Assembly (NCBI GenBank): GCA_000697335.1 | Contig: JNEM01012636.1 | Coordinates: forward strand, 1 to 13,761 | DNA from: Conidiobolus incongruus B7586 | Taxonomy: Eukaryota; Entomophthoromycota; Entomophthoromycetes; Entomophthorales; Conidiobolaceae | DNA: 13,761 nucleotides | Direction: 5' to 3' | Shown: positions 8,870 through 13,761 of the stretch, piece after piece | How the letters are laid out: the number at the start of each line of letters is the position of its first letter | Numbering within the stretch: position 1 is the first letter of the stretch | Translations under genes and position numbers: made by a program | The notes under the pieces: model-generated | Database searches by the model: none | Seen by the model: the letters and a program-made list of their open reading frames with translations, nothing else | Told to the model about the DNA's origin: nothing

Positions 8870-9068
8870 TCGAGATGAATACATGGCGATTGATCACCCT
8901 CGACACACGTACAGTAAAGTATTCCCAACACTACGCACCATGCTCGCTACCCAGCTAGTCATGTATGTGCCTCAGTTTGTTCAACTTAACCTGGGCGTGC
9001 TACCCACCCCCGGGATCAGCAGTCTGACTACCTTGACTATGACTAGCGTTACCGAGCACGTAACATAT
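8870..9068 (+). ncRNA. Candidate H/ACA snoRNA (3' hairpin and ACA box)
   Basis: The 3' half fits the H/ACA plan. A lower stem, TGCTCG 8941-8946 with CGAGCA 9053-9058, is followed by an internal pocket (8947-8953 on the left, 9048-9052 on the right). An upper stem, GCTAGTCAT 8954-8962 with ATGACTAGC 9039-9047, is 9 bp and perfect. An ACA follows at 9063-9065, with exactly 15 nt between upper stem and ACA, inside the 14-16 nt rule for such guides. An apical hairpin lies at 8990-9014 (CCTGGG and GTG arms against CAC, CCC and GGG), including a U:G pair that favours the plus strand. ACACTA at 8928-8933 fits the H-box consensus ANANNA. The 5' hairpin is not convincing: TCGAG 8870-8874 with CTCGA 8899-8903, or GAATAC 8877-8882 with GTATTC 8919-8924. 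The RNA may begin near 8560, giving about 500 nt, long but within the range seen in yeasts. A short plus-strand reading frame overlaps it and is thought incidental. Confidence 0.5.
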
Positions 9069-9369
9069 TGAGAATTATTTGAATATATAAATTAATATAG
9101 CAGTTAAACTATATATAATTCAATAATAATTTCAGTGATACTAAAATATTTTAACCAAATTCAGTTCAGATAATAATTGAATTCGATTTTGCAATTATAC
9201 AGGTAGCCTATCAAATTCAATGAAAACTTTATAAATGTATATAGAATCAGAGTAAATATATAATTTTGGTAAGAATTTTAATTCACATTACATATTCAAT
9301 TCAATAAATATTTGATCTGCAAAACTAAAACAATTCAAAACAAAATGTATAATTGAAAATAAAATAGAT

Positions 9370-9700
9370 GATTAAATATATAAAGTTGAGGAATATGTTC
9401 TTTATCTACTTTGGGAAGCCTAAACTTCATGCTGAGATAACCAATCAACTTCAATTTGCTCTAAAGGAAAGTCTACAACTTGTTCAATTTCAAATAAAAT
9501 TTATAAGTATCAATATATTGAATTGCTTCACAATTCATAGTTAAAAGCATTCACTTTTTTTCATCAACGAATCAAATTTGAACCAAGTATTGAAATCTTG
9601 TAATTTATCACAAAAATATTTAGTGAAAATTATGCAACTTATATTATCATATAAAGAGAGTATGCTTTATTTCTAAAATATAAAAAGAGTAAAATTTGGT
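9370..9700 (-). pseudogene. Decayed coding-like stretch, unrecognised
   Basis: The minus strand contains short open pieces whose amino-acid texture looks like real protein rather than translated AT-rich spacer. One piece of about 40 codons (9544-9663) includes KLQDFNTWFKFDSLMKK. Another (9423-9473) reads DFPLEQIEVDWLSQHEV. They are not in one continuous frame and neither has a credible start, so if this was a gene it is broken. I do not recognise the family. It could be a dead host gene or a piece of an old mobile element. A chance origin cannot be excluded because both pieces are short. Confidence 0.25.
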
Positions 9701-10387
9701 TAAACATAACTCTGAACTACTTTTTGAGTAACTAATCAATCAATTGATTTTTATTTCATAATAAAATTATAATGAAGCTGCTACATAAATGTCATTATAT
9801 GAGGTGTTATGATGAATCAATATTATTAATATTTTTAGATATTTTATATTAAATATCAACCTAAAAATAATTTTAAAAAATCTCAAAACTTATATTAATT
9901 TACTTACAGTACCAGAAATATGATATATTTATACAAAAACAAATCATAAATTAGTTATTACAATGATTATTTTTAAGATATATTTTTCATATCGTATATA
10001 ATCAGATTTTGAAATCAAATTTAATTTCGCACGGCAAAAAAATTGATCATGATATTAATTTTGATAATTTGGATTAGTAGAAATATATTTTGTTAATAAT
10101 ATATTTTTATCCAGGTAAGATATATCATATAATTTAATATTAAAATCTTAAATTAACGCTGTGTTCATTATAATTTTTGCTCAGTCTCTATAAAATAGAA
10201 TATTTCTTTGAATTTTAAATGGAATGAAATTATTATTAAAAAAATTATATTTAAGAGTTGCAATTAATTTAAGAATAATTGCATATAGCTCGATATTAAC
10301 ATAGATAACTTCCTTGAGATTTAAAAAAATAGTTCAAATTTCCATGAATTGAATAGTTATAACATCAATATTTAAATAGTTAAAATA
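9701..10387. other. AT-rich spacer, no gene seen
   Basis: No coding frame, RNA gene or repeat was recognised. ATGATGA near 9810 matches a snoRNA C box by sequence, but no D box (CTGA) follows at a suitable distance. Confidence 0.5.
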
Positions 10388-10400
10388 TTTATTAATTGGA
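10388..10400 (-). terminator. Possible 3'-end positioning element of the arrestin-like gene
   Basis: AATAAA on the minus strand (10388-10393) lies eight bases past the TAA stop and is followed by A/T-rich sequence, as in many yeast 3' untranslated regions. AT-richness makes chance matches common, and it lies closer to the stop than is usual. Confidence 0.25.
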
Positions 10401-11525
10401 TTATAAATATAAAGTAATAGGACATTGGATTTTAAAGCATTTGGTAGTATAATCATTTCTATGATGAATATTCACTATGAATTCTAAATAATGCTCACAT
10501 TGAAAATAGTCATTAGAAGTAGTTGGTAATAATTTTAAATCGTGATTAATCTCCTCAGATTGAATGAGAATCGATTCTTCTACTGGTAAATCTTCTGTTA
10601 CGTTGGTTATGCTTTTGAATAAAGGGTATTCTTGTCTCTCTTCTCTTGTATCAATGCTCTTTGAAATATTCTTGAATTTGAATATCTGAATCAAATTGAG
10701 CTGAATGTTGGAAATGGTAATGCCTTCTTCCATCGGAGTGATTTTAACTTTACACTGGATTAGATCATCGTCACCATTCCAATTGAGGTGAGTAAGTAGG
10801 AGGTAGTTATTGCTCAATTGTATATTGTAATTGAAGGGAAGCTTGGAATGATTGTAGTATTCTATTAAGTGATGGTTATAGAATTGGATATTGTTAATGC
10901 TGTCGATTAATTCAATCGGATAACTGAAATGGAACTTTCCTCCATTGCACATTAAGTCCACCTGTAATTCATAATTTAAACATAAAGAATTAAACTGGAT
11001 AGTTCTTACTAAATTATTGAAATTAACATTTTTTAGCTCAAATTTCAGTAAAATTATCTTCTTATTGGTTTCATTCTTGGAATCTGTGAAATTTTGAAAT
11101 TTTGTTAACTGAGGTTTGTTGACTAATTTTTTAGTTATTTCGATGAAATTAAACTGTGTAGGTGGTGTTTTCAAATGGTATTTGGTGATTTTACCGATGA
11201 ATTTGACTTTGAACTCTTGAATCATTAAATATTCAAATTGGCTAGATTGAATCATTAAATGACCTTCAATTGGTTTATCAGCATCGTTTATAACAACAGT
11301 TGAATTTTTCAAATGAACGCCTATTTTAAGGTTATTAGAAGGAATTAAATGTTTAAAAAATTTGTGCATTTTATAATATGTTATCAAAGCAGCATCATTC
11401 ATCAAAGTTGAACTTGAGTCACTATTTATATTCAATCCTATATTTTTATCATTCCATAAATCTTGAATTGCGCAAAATAATGCATAAATATTCCAATCAT
11501 TCAAAAATAAATTAATATTGTTCAT
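10401..11525 (-). CDS. Arrestin-fold protein (alpha-arrestin-like)
   Basis: A 374-residue single-exon protein. Two beta-rich halves match the arrestin layout. In the N-half (about 66-205), strand-like segments IGVHLKNSTVVIN, KPIEGHLMIQS and MIQEFKVKFIGKI recall the arrestin N-domain pattern of 'G-h-l ... i-v-f-G-k'. The C-half (about 233-373) runs from FNYNIQLSNNYLLL through a long strand (271-288), an acidic loop (290-320) and EHYLEFIVNIHH to a closing QCPITLYL, which matches the typical end of an arrestin C-domain. Fungal alpha-arrestins act at membranes as adaptors that bring the Rsp5/Nedd4 ubiquitin ligase to transporters. I see no PPxY or LPxY motif for that contact, so it may work through a partner or in another role. 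Residues 1-60 are an atypical extension with no clear domain. The chosen ATG is the first after an in-frame stop 10 codons upstream. No signal peptide or membrane segment is evident. Other arrestin-fold proteins, such as Vps26-like ones, are less likely. Confidence 0.6.
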   Translation of the reverse strand: MNNINLFLNDWNIYALFCAIQDLWNDKNIGLNINSDSSSTLMNDAALITYYKMHKFFKHLIPSNNLKIGVHLKNSTVVINDADKPIEGHLMIQSSQFEYLMIQEFKVKFIGKITKYHLKTPPTQFNFIEITKKLVNKPQLTKFQNFTDSKNETNKKIILLKFELKNVNFNNLVRTIQFNSLCLNYELQVDLMCNGGKFHFSYPIELIDSINNIQFYNHHLIEYYNHSKLPFNYNIQLSNNYLLLTHLNWNGDDDLIQCKVKITPMEEGITISNIQLNLIQIFKFKNISKSIDTREERQEYPLFKSITNVTEDLPVEESILIQSEEINHDLKLLPTTSNDYFQCEHYLEFIVNIHHRNDYTTKCFKIQCPITLYL

Positions 11526-12950
11526 ACATAATCCAACATCTTTTGTGCAATATTAGATTTTTCTATATAACTGTTTCGAAAGTGATATTAATAAACTTTG
11601 TATTATTATATTAACAAAATAAATATTAAAAAAATAATACCCAAAAACTGCAGTAGATTTAAATAAATCACACCAAGGTATAATATTTGAATTAAAATTT
11701 TTCAATCATTTATTTATTGTCAAATATTTATGTAAAATTTTGCATAGCGATTAAGTGCATTATATAATTCGACGAATTTTGATAAATATTATTATAGTTC
11801 AAAATTTATCCACTATAAGCAATTGATGCATTTTCAATTATATAGATTTGTTGTTTTTATAAAGAAAATGTGAACTAAATTGCGATGAATTGTCATTTCA
11901 TCTATTTATAATTTGATGTTCAAAATGAATATAATTTTTTATGATCAAACATTAATATTTTTTCAATCGCTTGACAATTAAAAATATTTTATCATATTTC
12001 TTGTCAATAATAGCATTTTCAATAATTATTGTAATGATTACCAATAATATAGATTCAGTCAGTGAATACTTATTATAACTCGCTATTTTACCTAATTTTG
12101 TATTATTTTTAATTTTAAAAATCTAATTTTGGCTATTGTGATTTTTATCTATCAATTTGATTACTTTGAATTAAACAATTACCCTCTCTGGTATGTTTTA
12201 TAATATATTTTGTAAATATAGATTGTTATTAAAAAAGTACACATAATACGATTTAGTAAATTTATTAATTCTGCTGTTTAACATTTTGGGAATGCATGTC
12301 TTATTTTATGTGTTGTTGAGATATTATAGCAAAACATCCAATTTGTTTATTTCTCTCTTTACCACTCTTGTATTTAAATAATTTGTCCAGTGAATGATAT
12401 ATAATTTGGTTAAAATCTAACAAAGGGAATAAAGGATATTTTCTGGTTAAGGATCAACAAAGCCAGTTTGCATTAAAAAAATATTGACTTAGCAATAAAA
12501 ATTAAATAAAATTAAATAAATTAGTAATTTCAAAATATAATTATCAGAAAATAATGAGATTTTTTTCTTAAAATTCAATAGGAAAAACATTATTAATATG
12601 AAATCATCCTTACTTCTGTTAATAAACTCTTATATAAACCATAATACTTGGATATTTTTTAAAATATATATTTGGTCAAATATAAACTTTATTTTTTATA
12701 TAATTTTATTTATTTTTTTTCTTTTACTATTTTATATTATGCTTTTAGATAATATTTACTTTAATTAATACTCAGAATTGAATATTATAATTTTTTATTA
12801 TTATAATTATGATATTCAATTAATATTGGCAATATTATTAATAAAAACCCATTGTTAACTTAAAAATTTAATTCTCTAATATCATAAATATTAATTTAAA
12901 TTTATTTACCTTTTAATCAAAATTGAAAAAAGGAAAAAAGGGGTTTCTTA
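11526..12950. other. Promoter side of the arrestin-like gene and AT-rich spacer
   Basis: No coding frame or RNA gene was recognised. A TATATAG on the minus strand lies about 40 bp before the arrestin-like start codon, which is too close to be a confident TATA box. The only clear structure is the foldback at 12777-12820. Confidence 0.5.
12777..12820. repeat. 16-bp foldback hairpin
   Basis: ATTGAATATTATAATT at 12777-12792 is the reverse complement of 12805-12820 except for one position that becomes a G:U pair in plus-strand RNA. The loop is 12 nt. Even in AT-rich DNA a 16-bp stem with a short loop is notable. It may be a small inverted repeat, cruciform or terminator-like structure. No element ends or target duplications were recognised around it. 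Confidence 0.5.
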
Positions 12951-13761
12951 AGGAAAATAATAATAATAATATTAATCTAGAAATAAAGCATCTTTATTAA
13001 AATTCTGTTATTATTTATTTAATTATTTATAATAAGACCCTGCTATCAGAGAAAAAATAATTAACAATTAATATTATATTTATTATTTTAATTAATAATA
13101 AACTGTTATTTTATTATAAATAATTAAAATATTAAATTAAAAAACTAAAAAACTAGTTAATATTTTGATAAACTAATATAAATATATTAATTTATAAAAA
13201 TAAATAATAAAATTAAAATAATTAATATTTTTACTAATAATATAAATAAAGATTTATTAAAATATATTAAATTAGATTATATAATCAAAGTATATTATTT
13301 AATATTAATAAATTATATTAAACTATATTTAATTTATTATTAACAAAAATATTAAATCTTTAGGTTTAATTAAGATATATTATAATTTTATAAATTTTAA
13401 CTATAATAAAAAATTAAAACTTAATATATCTATCAATAGTTTTTTAATTTTTAAGTTTATTAATATAAAATTAATTAGCTTTTTATAATATAAAAAAATA
13501 AACTTTAATTTTAGTTATTTTAATATTTTTTAATTTTAACTTAGATTTTTAACTAAAGGGAAAATTATAATTATTTTTAATCAATCAAAGAAATATATAA
13601 TTAAGTTAAAATTAAAAAATCAAAAATATTGCTTTATAATTATTATTATATTATTTTTAAGCTATTTAATAATAGAATATTTATTATAACAGAAAGTAAT
13701 ATTTTATTACAAAATAAATAATTATTTAACTTAGATTAATTATTAATTAATATATTTTAAT
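12951..13761. other. Extremely AT-rich tail, possibly a repeat fossil
   Basis: G and C almost vanish here: the 60-base lines starting at 13201, 13261 and 13321 hold 2, 3 and 6 G+C bases, lower than other spacers in this window. No open frame survives. At 13041-13052 the sequence TGCTATCAGAGA matches 10 of 12 bases of TGGTATCAGAGC, a primer-binding site complementary to initiator Met tRNA in many LTR elements. That raises the possibility of an old, heavily mutated LTR-element end running off the window. No terminal repeats can be shown, so the family is not assigned. Plain AT-rich spacer is the alternative. Confidence 0.2.

Noticed and set aside
8560-9068. RNase P, RNase MRP, SRP or U3 RNA
   Set aside because: I looked for the conserved P4 strands (CR-I and CR-V), the SRP UGUAA and GGAA-loop motifs, and the U3 box A. 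None is present in recognisable form on either strand.
8814-9071. 85-codon plus-strand frame over the second GC island
   Set aside because: It starts at TTG, has no recognisable motif, and coincides with the stems and ACA box that fit an H/ACA RNA.
9805-9910. C/D-box snoRNA suggested by ATGATGA near 9810
   Set aside because: No CTGA D box or terminal stem follows within the usual 70-120 bases.

Overview
The window looks like chromosomal DNA from a very AT-rich ascomycete, most likely a budding-yeast-type fungus. The reasons are two long single-exon genes with no visible introns, a Zn(II)2Cys6 (Gal4-type) transcription factor, which is essentially a fungal family, and yeast-style TATA and 3'-end signals. 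By eye the spacers are about four-fifths A+T and the two genes are clearly richer in G+C. I cannot name the species or decide its CUG decoding.

Layout: 1-3612 is gene-free AT-rich DNA with a few perfect or near-perfect foldbacks. 3613-5475 (minus) encodes a 620-residue Zn(II)2Cys6 regulator. Its promoter (5476-5700) has a TATA box and a CACGTG E-box, and just upstream lies a short minus-strand remnant resembling the N-terminus of a ketopantoate reductase (5741-5938). 6740-6970 is a less AT-rich patch full of short perfect inverted repeats. After another AT-rich stretch come two GC islands, 8560-8800 and 8870-9068, which fold into hairpins whose G:U pairs favour the plus strand. The second island ends in a stem-pocket-stem plus ACA arrangement with the 15-nt spacing of an H/ACA snoRNA. 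9370-9700 (minus) has the texture of decayed coding sequence. 10401-11525 (minus) encodes a 374-residue arrestin-fold protein. From 11526 onward I see no gene. The last 700-800 bases are almost pure A+T and could be a mutated repeat fossil.

The two protein genes are 5 kb apart and show no obvious shared pathway. One is a nuclear transcription regulator, the other probably a trafficking adaptor or scaffold. The main interest of the window is the candidate structured RNA between them. None of the RNA calls rests on a database match; they come from hand-found complementarity and spacing rules.
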